34,223 nucleotides of DNA, from NCBI GenBank assembly GCA_008931825.1, contig QXVZ01017929.1, positions 1 through 34,223 on the forward strand, read 5' to 3'. Below, piece by piece: positions 1 to 13,300 of this stretch. The position numbers and the translations under genes were made by a program. The notes under the pieces were generated by a model that did no database searches, was not told the origin of the DNA, and was given only the letters and a program-made list of their open reading frames with translations. This DNA comes from Phallusia fumigata. Lineage: Eukaryota > Chordata > Ascidiacea > Phlebobranchia > Ascidiidae. Position 1 is the first letter of the stretch. Each line of letters starts with the position of its first letter.

Positions 1-1094
1 CAAGGCTATAGCCTAGGTGTTTTTCCGAAATCGGTTATGGGGTTAAAAAGTTTCTTACAAAGTTTTTATTCGTTGTCGCACAGTTAAGTAAAACCAAACT
101 ACAAAAATAAAAACTACACGAAAAAAGTTCTTAATTTAAACACGATATACATTTCTGTACAAGCAAAAACAAAAGATAAAACGATTGTCATGTCACAATA
201 AAAAACAGACAAAGTATTCGGAATCACATTGTTTGAAGATAAAAGAGAACTTGAAGATTATCAGGATCCGGGTTGAACCGGATTTCCAACAATTACTGGA
301 TATGTAAGTTTTTTGTGGGATTCTCAGACACAATAGGACGGAAAATTTCGCAAAAAAATGTTGTTTTGCGAAGAAATATTTAAACTGATCAAAACTGAAA
401 CGCCCAAAGGAAAACTGAAATACGGAAGACCTGTGACGTCATTGAAATAATTACATCAGCTGGTATGACGTCACAAAAGATTGCCGCGCGCTAATTGATT
501 GTGGATGGAAAAACTGCAAGTGACGTAAGAGAGGGCAGTTTCAAATTCGATTATTTGCACATTTTTGATTCGAATATCGCTTTCAATGAAATGTATAGAT
601 TGTGCTCATGCATTAGGATTCGGATCTGATATCGAATACGTTCCGAATCTAAATAGAATCGGGTTTTGTAATTGCGAAACGGTTCTCGATCTTTAAGAAT
701 TTACCCGGATAAGAACCGGTTCCCAATCCGAATATCGAATCTAATAATAATAATTGCCAACCCAAAGAGTACGAGACACAAAGATACGAAGCAGTTTTGT
801 GTAACAATGAACATTGTGGCAGGAATGCAAAGCGATTATGACGTCATAAATGATGGATCATCTCAAGGTCACAAGCACAAAATAATCGACATATGTTTTA
901 AACCTTTGTTTAAATTTAAAAATCAAAAGTTTTGCTTCAAGAAGATTTTGGAAATGCCCAGATAAAGTTTTGCTTCTGGTTGTATCAAAAGTTTGGGGGG
1001 TCAACAGTGGAACAAAAAGGCGAAAAAAATACAAAACATACAGCTACCCATCGCTTCGCCGCGACATAACAGAAAAAAACAAAAACAGCGACTT
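1..1094 (-). other. Downstream of DCLK3: probable 3' UTR and intergenic DNA
   Basis: AT-rich sequence without convincing coding potential. It holds three TGACGTCA palindromes (434, 466, 839). The ORFs here lack coding-like composition. Confidence 0.5.
65..70 (-). terminator. Candidate DCLK3 poly(A) signal AATAAA
   Basis: TTTATT on the plus strand reads AATAAA on the minus strand, about 1 kb past the stop. It is the only exact signal I noticed downstream of the stop. A variant signal nearer the stop is possible. Confidence 0.3.
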
Positions 1095-1300
1095 TCAATG
1101 GACGGCCTGCTGTGATAGCGCCACCTTGCGTCGATTCCTGTCCCCGAAGTTCTTCTCCAAATTCATGGTGATTTCGCGTTGAAGGTTGGGTCCCTTGTAC
1201 GAACCTTCTGACTGGATCCAGGGGTGGGCCAACACTTGCTCGGCCGTGTATCGCCGCTTGGTGTCGACAACGAGCAGACGCTGAATGAGATCTTTCGCAG
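1095..1300 (-). CDS. DCLK3: DCLK3 last coding exon and stop
   Basis: After a TTTCCGCAG acceptor it encodes [20 protein letters not shown], then [10 protein letters not shown], the subdomain XI Arg and the usual CaMK-group end of the kinase fold. A short basic tail ([18 protein letters not shown]) precedes the stop. The long Ser/Pro C-terminal tail of DCLK1 is absent, as in DCLK3. Confidence 0.95.
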
Positions 1301-4300
1301 CTGCGGAAAAAAATTTTTTAAATTCGCAATCTAACAAATCTATCGGCCTAACGAACTTCGTGTAGTCAACCATAGCGTTTGCAACGCTTATTAGAAATAT
1401 AGCAATGGTTGAGTGCATGAAGTTCGTTAGGAAACCCGCTTTAAGTGTGCCAAGTCATGCGTGTAATATGCGCCAAAGTTGACTGCACGAAGCTCGTTAG
1501 GAAACCCGCATTAAGCGTGCAAAGTTGTGCATGTAACAAGCGCTATGGTTGACTGCATGAAGCTCGTTAGGAAACCCGCTTTAAGCGTGCAAAGTTGCGC
1601 ATGTAACAAGCGCTATAGTTGACTGCACGAAGCTCGTTAGGAAACCCGCATTAAGCGTGCAAAGTTGTGCATGTAACAAGCGCTGTGGTTGACTACACTA
1701 AGCTCGTTAGGAAACCCGCTTTAAGCGTGCAAAGTCGTGCATGTAACAAGCGCTTTATACATGTGCGTTGCATGCTTACAGACAAAATTTATGAGATCAA
1801 AATGTAAGCAAAAATCTCACCATCAGAAATGTTGTCCCAGTAAGGAGAAAGGAACTCGTATTCTCCCAGTTGGATTATTTCGAATAGTTCCTCCTGATCC
1901 CGTTCCAGGCTCCGGAACGGCGGGAACCCGCACAGGAGGATGTAGGTGATCACTCCGGTTGCCCACATGTCCACCTCCAGTCCGTAACCTATTAGACACC
2001 AAGAGATCCGATATTATTCGAAACTATCGATACTTGTCGCCAGACAGAAAACACGGGGATTCGAAATTATTCGAAACTAACCTAAACTTGTGTAAACCAC
2101 AGAGATTCGAAATTATTCGAAACTTATATGTGGTCAAAACATTCGTCCATGTATATATAATAATTAATATAATGAAAAACCACTGCACTACCGACTGGCG
2201 CCACAGTGACGTAATAGCTCACCTGTTTCCGCGAGAATTTCCGGAGCAACGTAGGTGGGCGTTCCGCAAACCGTGTATATCGGCTCCGTTACTTCCATCG
2301 CCAAGCCGAAGTCAGCCAGTTTCAGTGTCATACTACCATCCTTATTACGAGATACCTGATTCGCAAACGGAAGGATTCGGTTAAAAGGCAGGTTTAATGC
2401 GAAGCAATAGCAAGTAGGAAGTTATGTTGGTCCCTGGAACGGCAAAGGTCGTTCGTTAGAACCGATAACTTTTTTTTCCTTTCGAAAAATCCTTAGTTTT
2501 GCCCCGAAAAGAACGTTCAAGCTTACACAGTGTGGAAGACGACCTGGATAGGCGTCGAAGCCAACGCTTGTGTAACTGCCAGAGAAGCATAACGTTTGCG
2601 CCATCGTTTCGCCACGGTTCTCCGCACGAATCTCGTTCGTGAACCCGATTCGAGCGCGAATTCAGTTAATAGTCAGAATCACTAAAACATATGCCATAAA
2701 TAACTGACAAAACTTTATCAAAACATGTTTTTTATCCGACAGACAGTCTTCAATGAAACAGAATTAGTGTTTTAAATGACTTCATTTCGCAGTTTCCAAA
2801 TTGGAATTCTAAAGTTTGAAGATACCCAGGTAATGTTCACACCGTTTCGTGTCGCTCACCAGTAAGTTTTCCGGTTTAAGATCTCTATGTATGATGTTTT
2901 TGGAATGAAGAAACGCGAGAGCTTCTGAGAGGTCAGCGACCATGTTTGCTGCATCGCGCTCGGTGAATTTTACACTTTCAGTGATTGCATCGAACAAATC
3001 CCCACCCTGGCAAACAAGATACACAGATTTATGGACAGTTTCAAAACTTTTTACCACACAAAGTTTAAGGCAGTTATGGCTATGGTATATTATTCTAATT
3101 TTGAACATAATGTATGTATTCTAGTACGACTCAGTAATATCTGTTTGACGTATTTTCGTACGAGATTAGTATTCACCTTGATGTATTCTAGTACGAGATT
3201 AGTATTCACCTTGATGTATTCTAGTACGAGATTAGTATTCACCTTGATGTATTCTAGTACGAGATTAGTATTCACCTTGATGTATTCTAGTACGANAACA
3301 AAAGTTACAAAATACATTACAATACATTCCACTGTACCAGATATCAAAATAGAAAACTTCTAGGTAACTTACTTTGGTAAATATTGCCGTTTTAAAAATT
3401 TTACATTTTGGGGGCCTGTGGGTGAACCGATGGGTGAATTGGGGTAAAAAGTTGACAGTGCACAACTTCAGATACACATCTATCATGTGTGAAAATTTGA
3501 AGAAATTTGAACAACTCCTTTATGACCAAAACGTGGGAACAAACTCGCGTTAGACAGAAAAAAAAACAGAGTAAAAACAATATGTGTCTCCTTTGTGGAA
3601 GGGGACCCATAATTAGCAACAAAAGAGCAGTAAGAAGTAAACTCAACAGTGGAAGGAGTGATAGATAGGTTTATTGTGCACACAGCAATTACTCAAACAC
3701 TAAATGCAATTGTGTTTCATGTCTACGTACTTGCCGCATCACGTGATCACACCAACATGCCATTAACTTTGAAAACGAGAGAAACGGATTGCCAAAACCT
3801 TAGCAGGTTTAGCGGGTACATCCTCTAGAGCAGTGGTCGGCAAACTTTTTTGACGAAGGCCCAAATTCTCCATTTAATCTTAACTGAGGCCCACACAGCA
3901 TAAAACGTTCCGTAACAAACTAATACGAGANTAATACGACCCCCCCCAGACAAGTTTGTTTCATAAAATTGCATTGAAAATGTCCCTTAACACAAATTAA
4001 TATTTTTTTTGGATAAAACCACATTGTTAGTTGTCAAAATTCGCCAATTAAATTCATGTCGAGTACACTTTACTTTGCTATTCATGTGTTTCAGACCTTG
4101 CCTGTTCCNCCTGTTCCATCACAATTCATTTGTTACATAACAATTATTTTTGTCATGTCAAATAACTATGGTTTGTTTTGTCACAATGCATCCCTACATA
4201 ATAATTATTTGTCATGTCAAAAAAATCACCGTTTACATGTGGTGCAATGGAGTACAACTCCGCATTTTGGCCCCTCAATCGCGTCAGGATCCATAGCCCA

Positions 4301-7300
4301 TACACCACGCGGCCCACATAAGTAAGGTTTGCGCGGCCCATTAAAAAGTACTAGGCGGCCCACAGTTTGCTGACCACTGCTTTAGTGGTTAAAAAAGTTT
4401 TTTTTTATCCCATTGTCCATCCAAACACAAAATTTTAGTTTTTAACTTCTAAGTAATAAAATTATGTTTGATATAGATATAAGCGACCCCTACCGAAGAG
4501 CATTATTAGTTGTTTACTCNGGGCCGCGGCCCACAGTTTGCCGACCACTGCTCTAAAGGTTAATCAGCAAAAAGAATTGTTAACTTTGTGATCCTGCAAA
4601 CTGTGTGTCAATATGAACGAGTAGAACTATATTTGTTCGATTGAAATCAGAGCTTCTTAGCGCGCCCCTGGGTAAGTTTGCTATCATTCCGGGGGGCGCT
4701 GTTGATAAATAATGATAAATAATCGGACTCTGAGAAAAAATTGGGCAGTTAAAATACAAGGCAAGAGACCAACACAAGTAATTTAATCAAATGTTACTAT
4801 AATATTAGCTATTTTTTCTACTTTCATGTTGATCAAGAATGACATTACGGTACGGTATGCAGCAAAAATCATTATAATGTAAGGTATGGTGGCACGTACA
4901 ACTCAACACGTACCACACTGCCATTCTTGCAAGCTGATCAAGCGGGTTTTAATGCTGATAATATCAATTGGTTTTGTCTATCGAGGGTGAACGTTTTTAA
5001 ACCACCCAGCTTTTCAGGGGACAAGAAGCAGGTCGAAAAATACTGCTTGAAATCAAAATAGCAAATCATCAGCAGTTGTTTTCACTTCATACTTTTCTGA
5101 AGGGTCTTAATTTTTTTTATACAAGCTCTGTTGTTGATATAATTCACGGTTACGTAATCTTTGCCATGACAACAGGAATTCAAAGAATCTCTCTGCTTTT
5201 ATAATTTTTTTTTACAAATCCATATTTCCTGTTAAAATCGAAGTTTTTTTGAAACAAAGTTATTCGTGAAGCGCCGGGTTGAAGGAAAGGTGGAAATTCG
5301 TGATCATTGCAACATTATTTCGATTCGCGATTGTGAAAATACAGTTTCATAAATCTCAAGGAGGAAGTCATGCGTGAAATCACGTGACCGTGTTTAACCA
5401 ATCAGAAGTGTTCATGCGGCAAGTAGGGAAATCTCGTGTTGGGCTTACCTGAAGTTGGCCAGTGTTAGTTTACTGCGTCTAAATGATGGCAAATTGTTTA
5501 GTTTGTAAATGGAATATTGTAATTATCATCCCAGGGTTAACCATTAATAACAAAGTTTTATACACAAAAATACCTAATATTATTTTTTAATGTTTGAATT
5601 TTTTGTTTTTATATTCAAACTTTCAGGATTTTCCAAGTTTTTCGTCTTTACCCTCCAAGCAACATTTGTTACGTAATTTCCTGTTGTTTTACTCGCAAAA
5701 TCGCATTTCTACCCGTAAATACAATTTTCCCGAATTTCCCTTTGTTTCGGATCCGCAAGTAAGTTTTTCCACACTTCCCCACCTCAGTCTCTCTCTTTCT
5801 CTCTTCTCTTCATCCTCTCTTCTCCTGCGCTCCTCCTCCTCCAATTGTTTTCTCCTCTGTCTTTCCCTCTCCTCCGACTCCCACTGGGCGCGTTCCTTCT
5901 TCCTCCTCTCAGCGTCGCGCAGTGATTGGTTGAGCTCGTCGCTTGGGGAGTCCCGGTTGCCATGACGACGTCTGCTAGAAGGGGATTTTTTGTAAATGAA
6001 ATTGTTTCAAACGTTGGTTTTTTGCAAAAACAAAGAAAAGTTGTTGTGTCGCGAAATCCGACTCAACAAAATTTTCTATCCCACCTCAACTCCTCCTCCA
6101 GTTCCTCTTGCTCCCGCTCCCATCTTCCTCGCTCCCACTTCTGGGCTTTTATCCGCTCCTGATCCTGGAAGCGACGTCGTTCCGCCACTAGTTGGCGTGC
6201 GCGCCCCTTTTCCATGCGCGGCGACCGGTAGGTGGGGTCGTTGAAGCGTCTACGTCATATGGTTTGTTTCAATTAACTATTCTAGAACAATTCCGAAGAT
6301 TTTAGTCACAATTTAGAACAATTTTTAATCACTGCAAACAAATACAGATTTTTGACAAATTCAAAAACTGGAGGCAAATAACCGGGTGGATGGGAGGATT
6401 CGGATTCGGAATTGATTTTTGTGGATTCGGATTTAATATTGTTGATTGTTGTAAAAACAAATTTAACAAATGTGATGTAACTACCTGGTATATTTAGGAG
6501 CCGATATTACCCAAATGTCATAACCAATGCAATAACATCGAATCCGGAAGAACGCGGTAACCGAAAAATAACCTAAAAACCCGGTATTACCCGAAACCCA
6601 CCTTTCGCCTTCTGTCGAATCCCCGAGACCCGAATCGGATTTCGAACCCTTGGATTGTTCTGTTAAATGTCTCCTACTCTGCTTGTTTTGTTTGTAGGCT
6701 TTTTGTAGGTTCTGTCGAATCAGGCTTTCGGCGTATGGCGAATCCGGGTAGAGCTCCTGTAGAACTTCCTGAAAACAAATCCGTGTTAGTTGATCACTAT
6801 AGGATCCGAATCATTTCGGTTTTCCTGGTTTCGAATACACCACTTTTTGGGAAACAGGTATAAAAACCAACGGAATTCTGTCAAAAATTAAGTTAAGATC
6901 CAGACTTTCGAATCCGGATCTATTCGAATCTCAATAACTTGTTGGACACAACAATTTAACAGTTTTCTCTAAACATTAGGATTTAAGTAATTAATTTGTA
7001 AAAGTTAAAAACTTTTTGTAAAAATTAAAAAAGGAGATTACAGTTACAAAGCTGGTCTGGTTTAATGCCTCGAAACATTTTCCCCTTTAAACGTCATCAT
7101 TCTATTGTTCAAACAGAAGATTTGCAGTTCGAGCCAAAGCCTATTAATTTCAGCATGACAAGCTGTTCACCTGGACATCCATAGTTGTCAACTGTTCTCT
7201 TCCTACTGCGATGAAAACGTCATCTTCGCGGAAGAAATCCGACACAGATCGAACCTCGCGTCCCTTCAACGTGTACAGCCTGCAACATGAATAGGTGTGA

Positions 7301-10300
7301 GTGTTGGAAGGTAATATCGAATCCGTTCGTCACACGCAAACATGATTTATTAAAAAACCGCAGCATCTTTTGAGTTTGAAATTTCCGTTTTTTATTTATT
7401 GGAAAGCCGGCCATGATTCGGTATCAAGCCTCTTGTAGGCCTGGTTCACTGTGATTTATTTATAAGTGCTGTGAATTGCATGTATGGTTTGGATAGTCTT
7501 CTGTCGTGGGTTCGAATCCCACCGCAGGCAACGCCTTGCTGAATGGAAATGCTTAAAAGGCCGACTATGATTCCGTATAACGCCTCTTGCAGACCTGACG
7601 TACTTTGATTCACGTGTATGTTTCGGATAGTCTTCTGTCGTGGGTTCGAATCCCACCGCAGGCTAGATTTTTAAGTCCAAAACCATAAATTAGATTCTTC
7701 CACCCCTATACCTGTCTACCATGCGTACCCGACATAACATCACAGTGTGCCAAACTTAACAAGGCGAAGTACTGAATCTGAGCCGCCCACCAAGGCATTA
7801 TGGTACAGCAAGCCGTGGTGGATATGTAAAGAGTTAGGTGAATCTGAGCGACAACTTCACACATTTTAATTGCATGGAAACTGTAAATATGAAAGTGAAC
7901 AGTTTCTTAACTTCATTTTACTTTTCCCAAAATATTTAACTTACTTTCTTATGTGATCATTTTTCCACTTTGGTTGACCAAGGGCTTCCGAAATATCTGC
8001 TACTAGTTGCTCGTACGTTTGAACCTGTGTGAAATATACAGATGCGTAACAAAACTGAAAGTTGTTATGTCCTCAACACGCCTGTGTCAACATTACCATA
8101 TGAAAGTCAACATTTTATTCACGTTGACTGCACGAAGCTTGTTAGGAAACCCCGTGCAAGTTNGATTTTTGACTCTCAGCTAGATACGGGATGTCTTTTC
8201 CAACTAATCCATATTAATAAGGAAAAAATCGCGCTATGGTTGACTGCACGAAACTCGTTAGGAAACCCGCTTCAATCGTGCAAGGTTGTGCATGTAACAA
8301 GCCCATTGTTGACTACACGAAGCTTGTTAAGAAACCATCTTTAAGCGAACAAAGCCGTGAATGTAACAAGCGCTATTGTTGACTGCACGAAACCCGTTAG
8401 GAACTCGCTTCAAGCATGGAAAGTCGTGAATGTAACAAGCGCTATGGTTAATTGCACGAATCTTGTCAGGAAATCCGCTTTGGCGTGGGAAGCCGTGCAT
8501 GTAACAAGTATCTTACGATTCACTAATTTACCCTCAAGACACTTACGCACGTTCAAGCGGACTTTTTCAAGTGATAAATCCGGGAATGACGCATTTAATT
8601 TACGGTTTTTCAAAACAAAAGGCGATGAATCAGATTTTCTGCAACACGATGATGTTAGGTTTTTCTAGGCCAAGCGAAAAACAACAGAAATCGCCGAAGG
8701 CAGATTTTACGCACCAAGCAGCGCTGTCAATAAATAATCTCTATCAATCTAGCTTAATTGGTAGAAGCTTAGATAGGCTTCAGTGTGTAAATCCAACATT
8801 TTACTCTGAGGTAGAGGTACTTTTAACCAGGTGGGAATTCCTTACCAGGGCCATATTTGTGTTGGCAAGGGAGAATTTTGTTTGAAACGGAAACATGTGC
8901 TTTTATAAAAACTGTTTATCGATTGTAAAAGCTTGGGTTGTCTTTTTAATTTTCGTTGGGGGATTTCAGCTTTGAATAAGGATTTCAGGTTTGTGGTTTA
9001 TGGAAATAGAACCAAAAGAAAACAAAGCTTGAATTCGATTCGTTTCGTGTTTTGTAAACATAACCAAATACTTGCAGAAAATAGAAAGTAAAGGGGCGAT
9101 TNATGAAACTCGCTTTAAGCGTGCAAAGTCGTGCATGTAACAAGCGCTGTGGTTGACTGCACGAAGCTCGTTGGGAAACCCGCTTTAAGCTTGCAAAGTG
9201 GTGCATGTAACAAGCGTTATGGTTGACTGCACGAAGTTCGTAAGTAAACCCAAAGTTATGTCAACTTACAGCTCTCCTGTTGAGCAAGATTGTAATCTTC
9301 TTGTGAGGTCGAGTGGGACCTGCTCGTACAACCGTCACTACCTTGGGTTTCATGGGTGAGTTGTCGGAGTGGGTTGTGTGCGCGTAGTCACCCCTGGGGG
9401 CTGTCCCAAACGTCATGGGGCGATGCTGGGGTAAAAAAAACGAGACAGGGTTAGATGGGTAATTCGAAATTTTTTAAGTTAAAATTAAATCAACAGAGTT
9501 TTAAAAATAACAAAAAAGTTCAATGCAAAGGAATTTAACATGTTACGCAAAGCAAAAAGGAACAATTAAGTAAAAATTTTCCAAACGGCGAAAGTCCAAA
9601 AACTTCACATACTTTCCCAAAGACATTTCTACCGCTAGGCGGAAACGTGGAGCGGAGTCCGTTCCGAGCAGCTCCGGTGCTTGTGTGAGGAAAACCGGAA
9701 TCGGAATCGTTAAAACCTTGATACGTCTGGTTGCTGTTGTTGTTGTAGTTCGGTATCCGATGCCCTGTATGGTAAAGTATGTCACTCGTCAAATACCGAC
9801 TCAAGTACTCGTTACTCGCACTCTTAGTACTCGTAACTCAGCGAGTACTGACACCAAGTACTCGTTATTGGGCGAGTGAATCATCCTAAGTACTCGTTAC
9901 TCGCATCCTTAGTACTCGTAACTCAGCGAGTAATGACACCAAGTACTCGTTATTGGGCGAGTGAATCATCCTAAGTACTCGTAACTCAGCGAATCCTGAT
10001 CCTAATTGCTCGTTACTCGGAGTATTGACACCAAGTACTCGTTACCCTGGAGTAGTAATATCCCCAGCCTGTTAAATAAGGTTTTTGAGTAATCGATACT
10101 CGTTCGAAAGTGTTAAAACAGTACTCGCTACTCGCAGAAAGGCGTTTAGCAACCTGGTACTCGCTGGAAATAATGGTGAAAGTTTGTTTGACGAGTTTGT
10201 GACACTTTCTGGGCCAATGATGCTTCCAATTGATACATATCAACACACAAATATTTAGTTTTCTTACACATTCAACTTTCCACCAGCTTGTGTTGCAAGG

Positions 10301-13300
10301 TTATACTTTTAAATCGTTAAACATCAAAATTCGTCTATCGCAGGGCATTCGCAAACACAAAATTCCTGACTATTTTTAGTTGTTCCGCCGAATTTATAAA
10401 GAAACAAACACGCAACAAAATTCAACAGCAACTTGATTTCCTCCCAACTAGTAAATTTATCTTTCAGCATTTGGCTCAAAGCCAGAAAGAAAACCAGACA
10501 AACTGATCTACCAGTGCTTGTGGTGATATATTCCACCTCTTCATCGTTTCGTGACCTTGAGTAACCTTCCGCGTCACCGACAACGTGGTCGATGACGTCA
10601 TGACGCTTCGGACACGCTTGAGTGCGTCTCGAACCGAGGCCGCCTGCCCGAACTTCGGAGTTGAGAATGAAATCTTCCTGGGAACGATAGTCGGGGTATT
10701 CCCCGTCGGGGCAGTCCCGGATCTGGTGGCGTTGGAGAAACGAAGATTGGATTTTCTTGATGTAGAAATTTGTCCTGTCGCTTGGCGGGAGTTGGACGTC
10801 GCTGAGAAGGAGAAATGATTTCATCTGGGTCTTCTTCGGCACCGATGCAGTGCTGAGAGCCCGACGACGTGGGTTGACTTTCACTTTCGGGGTGACTCTC
10901 ACCGGTGTGGGGACGGTGGGTAAGCGTTTGTGGGGCCTCTGGGTCTTTTTATCCCTTGCGGGGTCAGCGGGCTGCTTCTTCACCACTTTTTTACGCCCCA
11001 CTTCCAAAGTTGGGGCCAGTTTCTGCTCATAGGGGCTTACCCCTTTCGAACCCACGGAACCGGAACTCGATGACGTGGTTGATGACGTATTTGTGCGTTT
11101 GTCCATAGAAATCCGCTTTGTTTCTTTTTTCTTTGTCTGCAACTCCTCGAAATCTTCGGGGGTTCCACTCACGCTGAAACACGCCACCTTGCGGTAATAA
11201 GAAAAATCGTCTTCGGAGCGAACCCCGCTCGTCTCATCCGCTCGTACAAACCTCGTGTCAATGAGGGGGTCGCTGCTGGCTTTGATTGGCTGAAGGTCGT
11301 CGGGCGGCACATTGGCCACGTCCGAATTCCGACTTGAACTGCTGAACAGAAAACGCCTCGTTGCCCTGACGACAGAATTTGGTATGGTAACCGGTTTCTC
11401 GTCGGGAGATTTTCTCGATTTTAGGTTTTCGTTTAATTCCACATTTTCAAACCGTAAAATCTTTTCGGCGTCAGATACCTTCGTACCCCCTCCGACCCCA
11501 GGTTTTACCCCACTTTGCCCCTCTGGTCCCACTTTGGGGCTCGCTTTACCCACGTTTGAGAGATCCAGGGGCGGCACAACACCCCCGGGGGCTTTAGGGG
11601 TCAATTTGACCCTCTGACGTAATTTCACAGTTGACAGCATCGGCGTAGCACCGGATCTTGGCGTTGACGTCACTAAAGGATGGATGACGTCATTTTGGAA
11701 GTTTAAATCGGTGACGTCATCTACTGTTACGTTTGTGTTGTGGTTGCTATTGGTGACCATGGGTGTGCATCAGCAAAGCAAAGATTTTAAAGTAAGACTT
11801 GATTAACTCAAACTCGTAGTTTGTCAAAATTAAGACCAGCACTTGTAGAAGCTACAGTTGTCTTTCCGACTTCCAGCAAAACGTTTCAAAAGAGCTTGAA
11901 AACTTCAAAATTTTCTTTCTGCCTCTTAACATCAAACACTAGGCCAGTAGGTTACAAGTTCCAAACAAACACCTACAATTCAAAGTTGCAAGTGACAAAA
12001 AACTTTTTGATATAAACTGCAACACCAGCTATTTCCTTCTACGCTTCATCAGCTGCTCCATACCAAAACGCAACAAACTACAACTAAAAAAAACACATTT
12101 TAAACACCTAGCCCCGTTGCTATGCCAACATGAAGCGAGGTGTTGCTACTAGCAACAGCATCAACAATAACCCGATATTAAACTGACGTCGACAAGCAAT
12201 TAATGCTTGACATATCACCTCGCAACTAGCCGAGGGAATAACGAGAAGCGAGAGAAAATCAATAAACCTGACGAGTAGTTGCGACTAATATCACCACGGT
12301 TGCCAGGTCAAGGACCATTGAAAGTTCTTCACGCCGAAGTTTGTGATGAAACTGTGGAGAGCTGGTTGTGATTAAACGCGAAATTGTGTTTTTTGAGCAG
12401 GGGATTGCGGGGTTTGAATGTTGGTCGGCTCTTAACACTGGGATTCCGCTATAGTGTGACGGTGTAACAGTATGTGGATGGGATTAACATATTTTCAGCG
12501 GGCGTCTTAGATTTTTAATACCCAGTTTAATATTTTGGCGGTTTGTTGGAAAGATTTTTTGTCTTTGAAATTCCCAAGCACCTGGGTAAAAAACTCCATG
12601 TAGCGGTTCTAAGACCTAAAAACATGGTTATTCTGAATAACTTCTGCAAAGCACACCGCAATAAACCAGCGTTAGAACTTTGGGCTGCAAAACCAGCGCA
12701 GAACAATCAAATTTCGGAGAAAAACAACACAACCCCAAAATCTTAAATCCAAACTTTTGTGAAACTCCAAAACTAATGAGACATTAACTTAGTACTGCAC
12801 TCATTCACCATCGAAACTGTAAGAAGGTTGCAAATACAAAAACTGTTGGACACAAAAGCACAATAATCTACTACAACTGGAACAAGCCTGTTTAAAACTC
12901 CCGACACAATATAAACTGATTCCCTGCAAACCAAAAACACTGTCTGACACAACAACAGGTGATTCTTACCTTCTTCATTGAAGCATCTTAATCTGCTGGA
13001 TCCACACGCAGCAGCAAAACAAGGAAAATTCCTCACAGGCAGTGACGCGTGACCAATCCCGTAGGAGCTGACGTCACTGTCACGGTTGACTGGTTCATGC
13101 AAAACATTCTGTTGTTTGGCTGCGAGGTACTGAACCGGTGTGAGAAGTTTGAACGCTCGGAAGTGTCCCGGATGTGAAAACCCGGGTACCACCGCGGGCT
13201 TGGATAACTGCTGAACTGGTCTGACTAAGTTGACAAGGGGATCTACCGGTGCAGCAGGGGGGCTGTGGGTGCCAGAGCTTTTCCATGTCACGTACACTGG

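Larger units (their letters stand above)
3007..5448 (-). other. Intron or gap where kinase N-lobe exons are expected
   Basis: Searched on the minus strand for the glycine-rich loop, VAIK lysine, helix-C Glu and HPNI motifs; none found. It contains a minisatellite, a hAT-type element, a MITE and Ns at 3296, 3931, 4109 and 4520. The missing exons are probably in unassembled sequence. Confidence 0.6.

Noticed and set aside
2422-2604. Minus-strand ORF between two kinase exons, checked as a possible missing N-lobe exon
   Set aside because: It is downstream of the GGDLF exon in gene order and contains no kinase motif; it is intron.
3158-3295. Possible CRISPR array
   Set aside because: The repeats are directly adjacent with no variable spacers, and the DNA is clearly animal nuclear.
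3031-3363. ORFs on both strands over the 33-bp repeats
   Set aside because: The unit is 33 bp (11 codons) so open frames arise automatically; the protein is a simple repeat and overlaps a kinase intron.
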